This document shows positions 19,803 through 28,630 of a stretch of 64,000 nt of DNA, piece by piece. Each line of letters begins with the position of its first letter. Position 1 is the stretch's first letter. The position numbers and the translations under genes were made by a program. Source of the stretch: Candidatus Iainarchaeum sp. (GTDB lineage Archaea > Iainarchaeota > Iainarchaeia > Iainarchaeales > GCA-2688035); contig JAFCCL010000006.1 of the NCBI GenBank assembly GCA_017610205.1, forward strand, positions 1 to 64,000. The letters are read 5' to 3'. Below the pieces are notes generated by a model. The model searched no databases and was not told the DNA's origin. It saw only the letters and a program-made list of their open reading frames with translations.

Positions 19803-20891
19803 TCACTTGTATTCTTTTTCAAGAATTGCAATAATGTTGGTTTTGAATTTTTTTGCATGCTGCCTTGGAATGCTTCCGGCTGCCGCAGGAGCATGCCCTC
19901 CGGCATTGCTGTTTGGAATTCCTTTAATGGCTTCAGTAAGCAAATCATTTACTTTTACTTTGCAGTCCTGCCTTCTTGCACTAAACCTCACCCTGCCTTT
20001 TGGCAAAAACTGCAAAAGTATAATTGTTTTGTGCGGACGCATTTCACTTATTTCGTTTATCACATAGCTTTTGATGTTTTCATACCTTGCCTTTATTGCG
20101 TAAAAGTAAAGTTCAATTTCTGGAAACTGTTTGGCTTTTTCAGCAAAACCTTCAACAAGCCTGTCTTTTTCTTTTGTGAATTCATTAAGTAACTTGTGAA
20201 ATTTACTTTCAAGCACATCCGAAGGGTGCTTTGCATCAAAAAATTCCCAGTACAATTCAGGAATCTTTTTGTTTGCAACAACTTCAACTGAAGCAATCAG
20301 GTCAAGGAACCTGTAAAGCCATGTCATTGAAACATTTCTTTTCTTAATTGTCTTTTTTACAAAAGGTTGCCATGCATCAAGGCTCATGTCGCCCAAAATT
20401 CCAATGCATGCAAGCCAGTCAAGGTCTGAAATATCAGTAACCTTGTTGAATAGGTCAAAGGCAAATTTGCTTGCAACGTAAGCGCTTGGCTTTTTTTTTG
20501 TAAAAAATTGAGCCTTAAGGAAAACGATTTTTTTACTATTCAAATCCTTGTACAGTTTGTGATGGTCAATCACAAGACATTTTTCAAAAGAGCATTTTTC
20601 AGCCAATGAATGTAGTGAGCTGTCAATTCCAAGGTCAACGACCAAAAGCTTGTTTGCCTTTTTCTTTTTTATCTGGGCAACAGCTTTCCTTTCCTGTTTA
20701 ATGTTTCCATATTCATAAGGCAATACAACAACAGGCTTGCGTCCTGTAAGCCTTTCAATAGCTTTTCCAGCAATCAAAGCAGAACACAATCCGTCTGCAT
20801 CGCTATGGTGGATAATGGCAATTTTGTCATTTTTTGAAAGTTCTGTGCAAAATTCCTTAAATTTCTTTTCAAGTGCTGCTTTGCTTGCCAT
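19803..20891 (-). CDS. DHH/DHHA1 phosphoesterase (RecJ-like)
   Basis: IAIIHHSDADGLCSALIAGKA...VIDHHKLYKDL...AGGHAPAAAGSI. Confidence 0.88.
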   Translation of the reverse strand: MASKAALEKKFKEFCTELSKNDKIAIIHHSDADGLCSALIAGKAIERLTGRKPVVVLPYEYGNIKQERKAVAQIKKKKANKLLVVDLGIDSSLHSLAEKCSFEKCLVIDHHKLYKDLNSKKIVFLKAQFFTKKKPSAYVASKFAFDLFNKVTDISDLDWLACIGILGDMSLDAWQPFVKKTIKKRNVSMTWLYRFLDLIASVEVVANKKIPELYWEFFDAKHPSDVLESKFHKLLNEFTKEKDRLVEGFAEKAKQFPEIELYFYAIKARYENIKSYVINEISEMRPHKTIILLQFLPKGRVRFSARRQDCKVKVNDLLTEAIKGIPNSNAGGHAPAAAGSIPRQHAKKFKTNIIAILEKEYK

Positions 20892-20974
20892 AATCATGTT
20901 AATAACGTGATGCAAAAATTTAATAATGAGAATCAATCTAATATTGCAAAGAAACCACGGAGGCAGTGAACAAA

Positions 20975-21139
20975 ATGGGTTATGAGCATGAAAATAGCAG
21001 AGGGCAAAAATATTTTTTGCATCAAAGAGGGAAACTTTTTTTCTTCAGTAAGAAAAGTGAGGATGGCATTGAATTTCCTGAAGGATTTATAGTTGTTGAA
21101 AATCAGCGAACAGGCCTTCCAATGCTAAAAAGGAAATAA
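20975..21139 (+). CDS. Small hypothetical protein (54 aa)
   Basis: MGYEHENSRGQKYFLHQRGKLFFFSKKSEDGIEFPEGFIVVENQRTGLPMLKRK; below ORF-track cutoff. Confidence 0.55.
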   Translation: MGYEHENSRGQKYFLHQRGKLFFFSKKSEDGIEFPEGFIVVENQRTGLPMLKRK

Positions 21140-21164
21140 TTTCAATTTTTGGAGAGGTGTTTTT

Positions 21165-22955
21165 ATGAAATATAATACAAAACAATTAAGCAAAGAGGTT
21201 GCCTACTACAAAAAAGCGCTTTCAAAAAATCTTGGCAAGGGCAAAACATGCCTTGTTGAACTAAGGCTTGAAAACGAAAAAGCCTTTTTTTCACTTGCTC
21301 CTTTAAGCAGGGCAATTGATTCACTTGAAGCAGACATGAGCGTTTTTGTTACGCAAAAAGAAAGTAAAATGTTAAAAACATTGAACAAAACCTGGAGCCT
21401 TTACAGAGTGCTTGAACACGGCAAGCTAAATAAACAAACAAAAGCACTTGATGCCTTTATCAAAAGCGTGGAAAAAAAGACTAAAAGCAATTATTTTTCA
21501 AAACTCTTCAAAGCACCAGATTTATACATAACTGCTAGCTCTGATGGCTTTATTGCAGATGGAAAAAAACTTTCCTTCAAAACAGGGTGGAGAAAAAAAA
21601 GACTTTGGAAAGAGCTTCTTCAAACAGCCGGAAAAATTCTTGTGCAAGGATACGGTGCCAAAAAAGAAGAGCGTGTTTCAATAGGATTTGAGCTCTTGCC
21701 GAAGGCAAAAGACCTTAAACTTCCTTTGGACGATTACCTTGACAGCTTTTCAATCGCATATTCTTTTGCCTTGAAGGCCGCAAAGCTTTGCAAGAGTGTT
21801 TCACTTGGTTCTGCGACTTCAAGAAAAAGCCAGCTTGAGCCAATGGACCAAATTGACGATTTTGCAGTAACAATTGCTGGTTGTGAATATGAAAAAAGTA
21901 TTAATGAGCCATGGTTTAAGGCTTTTAAAAAACTGAGTCCTTTTATTGGTGCAGACAAACTTAAAACAACAAATATTTCTTTTGGCGTTTCAGGCCAGGG
22001 CTATGGCGGAAAGCATTTCTTTGGAATGAAAATTGGTTATCCTACTCCAAACAAAAAGGCAAGGTGGCAAAGTCCTGGAGCAATGTTCCTAAAGCCTTGG
22101 TGGTATGAACAAACAAGGATTGATCCAAGGCCTGCAAAAAAAAGGCTTGCAATTACAAGCACTTTGCCACTGGAAAATTATGTAAGGACCTGCAACATAA
22201 ACTTTTTTGCTTTGAGGAAACGGGATGAAAAAATTAGAGCCGAAATCAAGAAATGCGTTAAGATTTTTGCCATTGGAAAGAAATTAAAGCAGGGTCAAAC
22301 AAATCTTGAGCTTGACACAGCGCACTTGTATTCTGGAAAAAGCCCAATTTTATGCTCTGATATAGAGGTAAACCCAAAAGTTCCTCATGAGGCCAAAAAA
22401 GCCTTTAAGATGAAGGAAGCCGGAAGATATGGAAATTTTCCAGGTGGCGAGGTTTTTTTTACACCTCACAAGATAGACGGTACTTTTGTTGGTGATGTTG
22501 TAATAAATGTTGACAAAAGCTATGTCATTCCAAACAATCAGCCAATGGTTGTTTCAATAAAAAATGGTAGTTACAAACTTTTGAAGGCAAGTAAGTTAAT
22601 TGGTGACGCATTCAAAAAAAGAAAAAAGGAAAGCAAAAAAATGATTGATCTTTTTGAAAAAAACAAAAGCATGCCTGCAAAGGCAATCAAAGGTCTTAGA
22701 AAAAACTTTGACAGAGTTGGAGAATTTGCTGTAAATACCAATCCAAAGGCAAGGTTGTCAAGGTATCTTATTGAAACAGAAAAGCTTGCCGGGATGATGC
22801 ATATTGCTCTGGGTTCTGGGTATGAGCCTGGAAGGGAAACAACCTATCATTGCGACATTGTAATTAATGTGCCAAGGCAAAAAATTGATTTGTGGGGAAT
22901 TGACAAAAAAGGAAAAGAACATTGGATAATAAGAAAAGGAAAGTTTGTGGTATGA
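21165..22955 (+). CDS. M29-like aminopeptidase-related protein
   Basis: GNFPGGEVFFTPHKIDGTFVGDVVIN and GEFAVNTNPKARL...HIALGSGYEPG resemble M29 motifs. Confidence 0.55.
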   Translation: MKYNTKQLSKEVAYYKKALSKNLGKGKTCLVELRLENEKAFFSLAPLSRAIDSLEADMSVFVTQKESKMLKTLNKTWSLYRVLEHGKLNKQTKALDAFIKSVEKKTKSNYFSKLFKAPDLYITASSDGFIADGKKLSFKTGWRKKRLWKELLQTAGKILVQGYGAKKEERVSIGFELLPKAKDLKLPLDDYLDSFSIAYSFALKAAKLCKSVSLGSATSRKSQLEPMDQIDDFAVTIAGCEYEKSINEPWFKAFKKLSPFIGADKLKTTNISFGVSGQGYGGKHFFGMKIGYPTPNKKARWQSPGAMFLKPWWYEQTRIDPRPAKKRLAITSTLPLENYVRTCNINFFALRKRDEKIRAEIKKCVKIFAIGKKLKQGQTNLELDTAHLYSGKSPILCSDIEVNPKVPHEAKKAFKMKEAGRYGNFPGGEVFFTPHKIDGTFVGDVVINVDKSYVIPNNQPMVVSIKNGSYKLLKASKLIGDAFKKRKKESKKMIDLFEKNKSMPAKAIKGLRKNFDRVGEFAVNTNPKARLSRYLIETEKLAGMMHIALGSGYEPGRETTYHCDIVINVPRQKIDLWGIDKKGKEHWIIRKGKFVV

Positions 22956-24031
22956 ACCCATTAAGTGAAAAAAACAAGACCCTGTTTAGTAACATTGAAG
23001 TAGATGCTGTTTTTCTCAGGACAAGGGAAGATCTTCCTGATTCAAATGTAAGTTATTTCACCGGCTTGACAAAACAGTTTCTTTCAAACCATGCTCTAAT
23101 CCTAAAACCAAAAGCAAAGCCCCTTCTTCTGAAATCAATTCTTGAACCAGCTGTAAAAATTCCTGCTCTCAGAGTAAAAAGAATTGATAGAAGAAAGCAA
23201 TTCAAAACTGTTTTGAAGAAAGAGTTGAAGGGCGTTAAAAAAATTGGTATAAATAAACCTCTTTACTCAAGTGCTTTCCTTCGCGAAATAAAAAAGATTG
23301 CCGATAAGAAAAAGCTTGTTGACGTTTCCAGTGCAATGGCTTCTCAACGTGCAACAAAGTCAATGTACGATGTTTTAAACATTGCTACTGCCTGCAAGAT
23401 TGTTGAGTCTGTTGCGGAAAAAATTCCAAGGTTTTTCAAAAAGGGCATGACCGAAAAACAGCTTGCTTTAAAGATTGAAATCCTTCTCAGAGAAAAAGGA
23501 GAAGACATTCTGCCCTTTCCTGTAATTGTTGCCTCTGGCAAAAACGCTGCCTTTCCACACCACGTTCCTTTGGACAAGAAAATAAAGAACGGGCTTGTGC
23601 TCTTTGACTTTGGCTGCTATTACAAGAATTACTGCAGTGACATTAGCAGAGTTTTTTCTGTTGGAAAACCAACCAAGAAACAGAAACAACTTTATGCCGG
23701 GGTCTTTGCAACAAAACAGTATTCTCAGGCTCTTGTAAAACCAGGCGTCGTCTGTGGCCAATTGTTTGACAAGGCAGACAAATTCCTTAAAAAACAAACA
23801 GGCATTAGTCTTATTCATGGCTTGGGCCACGGCCTTGGAGTTGACGCCCACGACTTTCCATCTGGATTTTTACACGGCAATAAGAAAAAGCTTGAACCAG
23901 GAATGGTTTTAACAGTTGAACCGGGAATTTATGGAAAATTTGGCGGCATTAGAATAGAGGACGATGTTGTTGTAACCTCTGCCGGATGCAAGCAGTTGAC
24001 AAAAGCACCAACCGAACTATTACTTCTTTAA
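22952..24031 (+). CDS. M24 family Xaa-Pro peptidase
   Basis: FPVIVASGKNAAFPHHVP...DFGCYYKNYCSDISRVF...HGLGHGLGVDAHDFP...VEPGIYGKFGGIRIEDDV. Confidence 0.93.
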   Translation: MNPLSEKNKTLFSNIEVDAVFLRTREDLPDSNVSYFTGLTKQFLSNHALILKPKAKPLLLKSILEPAVKIPALRVKRIDRRKQFKTVLKKELKGVKKIGINKPLYSSAFLREIKKIADKKKLVDVSSAMASQRATKSMYDVLNIATACKIVESVAEKIPRFFKKGMTEKQLALKIEILLREKGEDILPFPVIVASGKNAAFPHHVPLDKKIKNGLVLFDFGCYYKNYCSDISRVFSVGKPTKKQKQLYAGVFATKQYSQALVKPGVVCGQLFDKADKFLKKQTGISLIHGLGHGLGVDAHDFPSGFLHGNKKKLEPGMVLTVEPGIYGKFGGIRIEDDVVVTSAGCKQLTKAPTELLLL

Positions 24032-24946
24032 TTCGTTCCATAAAATTATTTGATAGCATAGCATTGCAGCAATTGCCTGACTTTTTCCAAATTTGTCAGG
24101 AATTACTTCTGACAGGCTAAAGCCAAGTATTTTTTTCTTTTGGCAGATTTCGTAAATCAAATCACGCAGGCTTTCCAAACTCATTCCAAAAGCAGTTGGA
24201 ACACCTGTTTCAACTCCCTGCATTAGGTCAAGGCAGTCAATGTCAATGTTCAGCCAGACTTTTTCTGATTCAATTGTTCCAATAATTTCTTTTGCCTGCT
24301 CTTGCATTGATTTTTTCCCAAAAAGCATATTTTCTTTCTTTATCCACTTTGGAAATTCTTGCTTTTTATAAAAAGCTTGTGGCATTGAAGGACAGTAAAA
24401 TATTTTTCCTGCCAGTCCTTGTTTTGAAACAAATTCCATTTCTTCTTCGTTAATCAAATCTCTTACTCCAATCCAAACCTGTTCAAAGCCCTTGTTAAAA
24501 ATTCTGTGTGCAACTGCTGCATGGCTTTCCTTTTTTCCGTTCCATTCTTCTCTTAGGTCAAGGTGGGCGTCAAAGTTTACAAAGCAGGCGTCTTTTGGAA
24601 CTGCGTTCAAAAGACCATTTACTGTGCTGTGGTCTCCGCCAAGTAGTACAAAGAACTTTCCTGCTTCCAAAGCTTTTTTTGCAAAGGTTTCTGTCTTCTC
24701 AATCATTTCTTTTGCATTCTTTGGCTTTATTATTCCAAAATTGTGAATTGGTGTTTGAAGAGTTTTCCCGGTCATTGGGTCCTCAATATCCATTTGAAGT
24801 GATGCCTTCATTATTGCTTCTGGTGCTTTGGCTGCTCCTTTGCCATAACTTGCATTTTCATCAAATGCCACTCCCAAAATACCGGCGTCACAATCCTCAA
24901 AGCTTGGGTTGCCTTTAATAAAAAACAAAGTGTTGTCCTTTTTCAT
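24020..24946 (-). CDS. Arginase/agmatinase family (ureohydrolase)
   Basis: LLGGDHSTVNGL...VNFDAHLDLREE...WLNIDIDCLDLMQGVETGVP. Confidence 0.9.
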   Translation of the reverse strand: MKKDNTLFFIKGNPSFEDCDAGILGVAFDENASYGKGAAKAPEAIMKASLQMDIEDPMTGKTLQTPIHNFGIIKPKNAKEMIEKTETFAKKALEAGKFFVLLGGDHSTVNGLLNAVPKDACFVNFDAHLDLREEWNGKKESHAAVAHRIFNKGFEQVWIGVRDLINEEEMEFVSKQGLAGKIFYCPSMPQAFYKKQEFPKWIKKENMLFGKKSMQEQAKEIIGTIESEKVWLNIDIDCLDLMQGVETGVPTAFGMSLESLRDLIYEICQKKKILGFSLSEVIPDKFGKSQAIAAMLCYQIILWNELKK

Positions 24947-24986
24947 GCAATAATTTCTTTTCTAAAGCTTCTTTAAAAGCTTGCCC

Positions 24987-25259
24987 TTATTCATAAAAGC
25001 AGAAATATACCTGGGTTATTTCCTTATCATACCCTGTTGTAATAATATATTCTTTTTCAGTTATTTCCGTTGCCACTACTAGATTGTACCCCTCCATTGT
25101 TCCGCATTTTTCAGGAGAAATCTGGATTCCTTGTGCAACCTGCTTGGCTTCAAGGGCTTGTACAGACGCATTTAGCCCGGTTTGTTGTACTGCAAGCATT
25201 ACTGTCCATCCAAGCAGAAAAATCAGCAAAAGCCCCAAAATCATGTCACTCATTTGCAT
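24987..25259 (-). CDS. Small membrane-anchored hypothetical protein
   Basis: N-terminal TM MQMSDMILGLLLIFLLGWTVMLAV. Confidence 0.5.
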   Translation of the reverse strand: MQMSDMILGLLLIFLLGWTVMLAVQQTGLNASVQALEAKQVAQGIQISPEKCGTMEGYNLVVATEITEKEYIITTGYDKEITQVYFCFYE

Positions 25260-25323
25260 AATACAAGATAACCCTTTTCAGGTATTTAAACCTTTTTTAT
25301 TGCTTTTGCTGCATTTCTTTTTC

Positions 25324-25713
25324 ATGGAAAAGGCAATGAAGGATTTTGTGGATTCTCTTTTTGAAAAGAGAAAGAAGTGCCCCTGGGCTAAGGGAAGGAC
25401 TTTTGCAAACCATAGGGTGGAATTGGAGAGCGAAGTTCAAGAGCTAAAAGAGGCAATTGAAAAAAACGATATTGAGAACATTAGGGAAGAGCTTGGTGAC
25501 GTTTTGGGGGATGCGCTTTTTATTGGAATGATTGCTGAAGAAAAGGGCCTTTTTACGATTAAGGATTCAATTGAGGAAGTCCACGAAAAGCTTAAGAGAA
25601 GAAGTCCATGGGTTTTTGGAAACGAAACTGTTTCAAGTGAGGAAGAGGCAATAAAGCGATGGAATGAAATAAAGGTTGAAGAAAAAAAGGCAAAAAATAA
25701 GCAAGAGTTTTAG
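25324..25713 (+). CDS. MazG nucleotide pyrophosphohydrolase-like
   Basis: KKCPWAKGRTFANHRVELESEVQELKEAIEKNDIENIREELGDVLGDALF. Confidence 0.9.
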   Translation: MEKAMKDFVDSLFEKRKKCPWAKGRTFANHRVELESEVQELKEAIEKNDIENIREELGDVLGDALFIGMIAEEKGLFTIKDSIEEVHEKLKRRSPWVFGNETVSSEEEAIKRWNEIKVEEKKAKNKQEF

Positions 25714-25755
25714 CATTAACTGATTTCATTTCTTTTAAATGCAAGGTTCTTGCTC

Positions 25756-25890
25756 TTAACTGATTCCAACCTTTTTGAATATCCAAACCTTTGGGAAATC
25801 TATTGCCAAAACGTACAATATGCTAATTGCCAGTACAATGAAAACAAGGATGGCTGGAAGTTTGGTGATGATTATTCCAAATATGGTTAG
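25756..25890 (-). pseudogene. C-terminal fragment of a membrane protein, 5' end apparently lost at the IS boundary
   Basis: ELTIFGIIITKLPAILVFIVLAISILYVLAIDFPKVWIFKKVGIS abuts an IS-type hairpin at 25906. Confidence 0.4.
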
Positions 25891-25905
25891 TTCGTGAGCG
25901 GAAAA

Positions 25906-25926
25906 CCCATGCCTTTTAAGGCAGGG
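25906..25926. repeat. IS200/IS605-type end hairpin CCCATGCCTT-TT-AAGGCAGGG
   Basis: TGCCTT/AAGGCA perfect stem with CCC/GGG flanks. Confidence 0.55.
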
Positions 25927-26032
25927 ATGAAAGCAAGCCACAGCCTATTTCTCTTTTTCTTGGGTATTATTCCTCTAGCGCGGCGTGGCGCTGGCGCGCC
26001 ACTATAAGAACCGCGCTGGAAGTTTTTCAATA

Positions 26033-26455
26033 ATGAAGCGTGATTTGGTTAGCGGAGCTTATAGCGTTTATGAATGTGTATATCCTTTAGAGTGGTGTCC
26101 TAAATATAGGTTTAACGTTTTGAGGAAAGAGTCCAGTAAGGTTGATATGGAGGCTATTTTGAAGCAGATAGCAGCAGAGCATGACAGGCATATAGAAGAG
26201 CTTGCTGTCATGCCCGAGCACGTGCATATTGTGGTGCGAGCAAAACCGAGCATGAATCTAAGTAAAGCAACACAGTTGTTGAAAGGCAGAAGTTCGTACG
26301 AGTTTTTTTGCAAGCACCCAAACATGCGTCTGAGATACAGAAAAGGGCATTTTTGGGCTCCAAGTACCTGCTATCTGACGACAGGTGTAGTAGATTTGGA
26401 TAGAACCAGAGCATATGTAAGAAATCAATCAGACATGCCCATCAAGCAACACTAG
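26033..26455 (+). mobile_element. tnpA: IS200-like Y1 (HUH) transposase TnpA
   Basis: MPEHVHIVVRAKPSMNLSKATQLLKGRSSYEFF...GHFWAPSTCYLTTG...TRAYVRNQ. Confidence 0.9.
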
Positions 26456-26476
26456 CAAACTGTGGCAACTAAGAAG

Positions 26477-26498
26477 CTCCGCACTTTAGTGCTAGGAG
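26477..26498. repeat. IS200/IS605-type right-end hairpin CTCC-GCACTTTAGTGC-TA-GGAG
   Basis: Inverted repeat directly 3' of tnpA. Confidence 0.65.
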
Positions 26499-26608
26499 GT
26501 TCACTTTCCATTAAATCTCATTAAAGGTATTAATCAAGTCGATAATAAACCCTTCGCTTTCGGCATTTTGTGTAAAAAGCTTAAAATAATTTCGCATACA
26601 CTTTTTTT

Positions 26609-26710
26609 ATGCAGCTTAAGCAGGCTCACAAAGAGATAATAGAAGCCATTGGCAGAAAGGACTTGTTAATGATAGTAGGCGAGTGCTATGTAGAGTGGCA
26701 TATAAAATAG
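26609..26710 (+). pseudogene. N-terminal remnant of a NucS-like gene
   Basis: MQLKQAHKEIIEAIGRKDLLMIVGECYVEWHIK* vs intact NucS at 33740 MDLKQAQQQISEALNRKDLLLVVADMSVEYWG. Confidence 0.75.
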
Positions 26711-26745
26711 TCGCTGTTATCTGGGATATTTGCTGTTAACCTTCA

Positions 26746-27129
26746 TTGGAGGATATGTTTATAAACAATACTATACATTTAATGTATAGTGTTATTGGGG
26801 TTGTTTGCTTAGCAAAATGGAAGAAGTTTGTAATTCCTTTAACTGCAACAGATTTACTGGATGTGAAGTTGGAAATAGAACGAAACAAGATAGTGAATTT
26901 TTCTTTGAATTACGGGACAAAGATTAGCGAGAGCTTTTTCGAAGTTTACAGGGGTGATACTGCGCATGACTTTTTGCACGAGCAAAGATATCGGATTATA
27001 CCAGAACCAACCCCTATTCCGACAATGGGAAAGGATTTGAATGACGTTTTTAATTTTTACTTGGACCAGATAAAAGAAAATTTTGCACGCTATAAAAGAT
27101 ATTACTTGGAAAGAATGAAAGGAAGGTGA
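26746..27129 (+). CDS. Putative toxin-like protein of an HTH-paired module (start uncertain)
   Basis: SFFEVYRGDTAHDFLHEQRYR...; overlaps start of HTH gene 27126. Confidence 0.4.
   Translation: MEDMFINNTIHLMYSVIGVVCLAKWKKFVIPLTATDLLDVKLEIERNKIVNFSLNYGTKISESFFEVYRGDTAHDFLHEQRYRIIPEPTPIPTMGKDLNDVFNFYLDQIKENFARYKRYYLERMKGR
26770..26790. promoter_or_regulatory. 21-bp palindromic putative operator ACTATACATT-T-AATGTATAGT
   Basis: Perfect inverted repeat just downstream of a TTTATAAA box. Confidence 0.6.
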
Positions 27130-27521
27130 GAAGCATGAAGTATGAAATGACTGACGAAAGATTGGATGCAATCAAGGCCTATCTCAACAAGGTTTGGAAG
27201 CAGCCAAGCAGGTACCCTGATAAAGGAATGATTCTGAGCCTTTCCGACGAAGAAATAACGCAAGTGTTCACAAAGAAAAGGCTTGAATTGGTTAGGTTGA
27301 TTCAAAGCAAGAAATCAAAAAACGCTACAGCGCTAGCAAATCTGGCTGGCAGAAGGCTGAGTGCCGTCATCAGGGACTTGAAACTCTTGGAAAAATTCCA
27401 CATAGTTGAATTGGAAAAAAAGGGAAAAAACATTGTCCCAACAGTCACAAAAGAAATACTAATACTCCCATTAGTGAAACTCAAAACAAGGGCACTGGAA
27501 GAAATAAAGGCAACTACTTAA
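27126..27521 (+). CDS. Winged-HTH DNA-binding protein (putative antitoxin/regulator)
   Basis: NATALANLAGRRLSAVIRDLKLLEKFHIVELEKKGKNIVPTVTKEIL. Confidence 0.65.
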   Translation: MRSMKYEMTDERLDAIKAYLNKVWKQPSRYPDKGMILSLSDEEITQVFTKKRLELVRLIQSKKSKNATALANLAGRRLSAVIRDLKLLEKFHIVELEKKGKNIVPTVTKEILILPLVKLKTRALEEIKATT

Positions 27522-27570
27522 CCAGCCTATGGTTACCAATAGTACGGACAAAAAGCAGTTCTTGCGGAAA

Positions 27571-27624
27571 GTTTTTAAATAGAAATAGCATATAATTTAT
27601 GTAATTTCACAAAAAACTGAAATT
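27571..27624 (+). promoter_or_regulatory. Putative archaeal promoter (TTTTTAAATAG) with operator-like inverted repeat AATTTCA-N8-TGAAATT
   Basis: TATA-like box about 25 nt upstream of IR 27603-27624; precedes the operon. Confidence 0.5.
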
Positions 27625-27646
27625 TGCGAAATCTGGAGGGGTTGAG

Positions 27647-27736
27647 ATGCTTGGTCGGTTAAGGAGTATAGGAGGTCGAATCTTTGAATGGTTGAGAACT
27701 GTCGTGTACGTAATCAAGCTCTGGCTTGGACTTTAG
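27647..27736 (+). CDS. 29-aa hydrophobic/basic small ORF
   Basis: MLGRLRSIGGRIFEWLRTVVYVIKLWLGL with tggaggggttgag SD-like leader. Confidence 0.45.
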   Translation: MLGRLRSIGGRIFEWLRTVVYVIKLWLGL

Positions 27737-27765
27737 TTTGCTTTAATTTTTTTATGTGAGTTAGA

Positions 27766-27963
27766 ATGGGTAAGCGTAATGCCAATAAGCCAATTGAAAA
27801 CGTTAATTGCCCAAAGTGCAGGCATCACAAAGTTTGGGCTTTACATCGGGAACAAAAGCGTTGCACGAAATGCGGCTACGAGTTTGTGCCAGAGCAAGAA
27901 CAAAATAAGGGCTTGCTTGGGTTTTTAGAAAATGAATTAGTTCGGAGGCTAAACAATGAGTAA
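27766..27963 (+). CDS. Zinc-ribbon small protein
   Basis: CPKCRHHKVWALHREQKRCTKCGYEF. Confidence 0.65.
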   Translation: MGKRNANKPIENVNCPKCRHHKVWALHREQKRCTKCGYEFVPEQEQNKGLLGFLENELVRRLNNE

Positions 27964-28498
27964 AGTAAAAGAAATCAAAAACAGGTTCGTGAACCATGTT
28001 GCTTTGATTGGAAAACAGTGGGGGTTAGGTGAACCCGCTGGAAGAGTTTGGGGCCTGCTGTTGTTCGAAAACAGGTCTTTGACTCAAAGCGAAATCGCTG
28101 AAGAATGCAATTACAGCCTAAGCTTGGTCAGCCCAAGCTTAACCATCCTGGAAAAATGGGGATTGATTGCAGCAGTGGAAAAAAGAGGCAGAGAAAGACT
28201 CTATAAAGCGACAATGTCTTTTTTGGAAGCATTTGAAAAAATACTGCGAAACTTCATGGAATTTAACATCGAGCCAATCATAGAAATGCTTTCAGAAGCA
28301 AAAGACAAAGAAACAAAGAAAAGACTGCAAAAACTGTTAAGTGAATACAAAAAAACCTCGCTGTTATCAAAATTCTTCTTGGGTTTAATAAGAGCAAAGA
28401 AAACCCTAAGCCTAGAGCAATTAAAGAAAGTGCTTGGAGAAGGTGAATTGATTGCGCTTCAACGAAAAATATCAAAGAAAATGCCAACCATTCGATGA
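27956..28498 (+). CDS. MarR/GbsR-like transcriptional regulator
   Basis: WGLGEPAGRVWGLLLFENRSLTQSEIAEECNYSLSLVSPSLTILEKWGLIAAVEKRGRERLYKAT. Confidence 0.85.
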   Translation: MSKVKEIKNRFVNHVALIGKQWGLGEPAGRVWGLLLFENRSLTQSEIAEECNYSLSLVSPSLTILEKWGLIAAVEKRGRERLYKATMSFLEAFEKILRNFMEFNIEPIIEMLSEAKDKETKKRLQKLLSEYKKTSLLSKFFLGLIRAKKTLSLEQLKKVLGEGELIALQRKISKKMPTIR

Positions 28499-28630
28499 AA
28501 TCTACTGCTTTCTAGAGGCACAGGCAAAGCCAAAGGAAAGTAAGGACGCTATTGCAGCAAAGCTCTCCAATCACCTATTCGATAAAATAACACTTAGTAG
28601 TAGGTCGGAAAAAAAGTAATAGGCGATAGA

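Noticed and set aside
28452-28619. Short TTG-start ORF between the regulator and the radical SAM gene (…FDEIYCFLEAQAKPKESKDAIAAKLSNHLFDKIT…)
   Set aside because: Protein-like but with no SD and no clear start; possibly a decayed extension, not reported as a feature.
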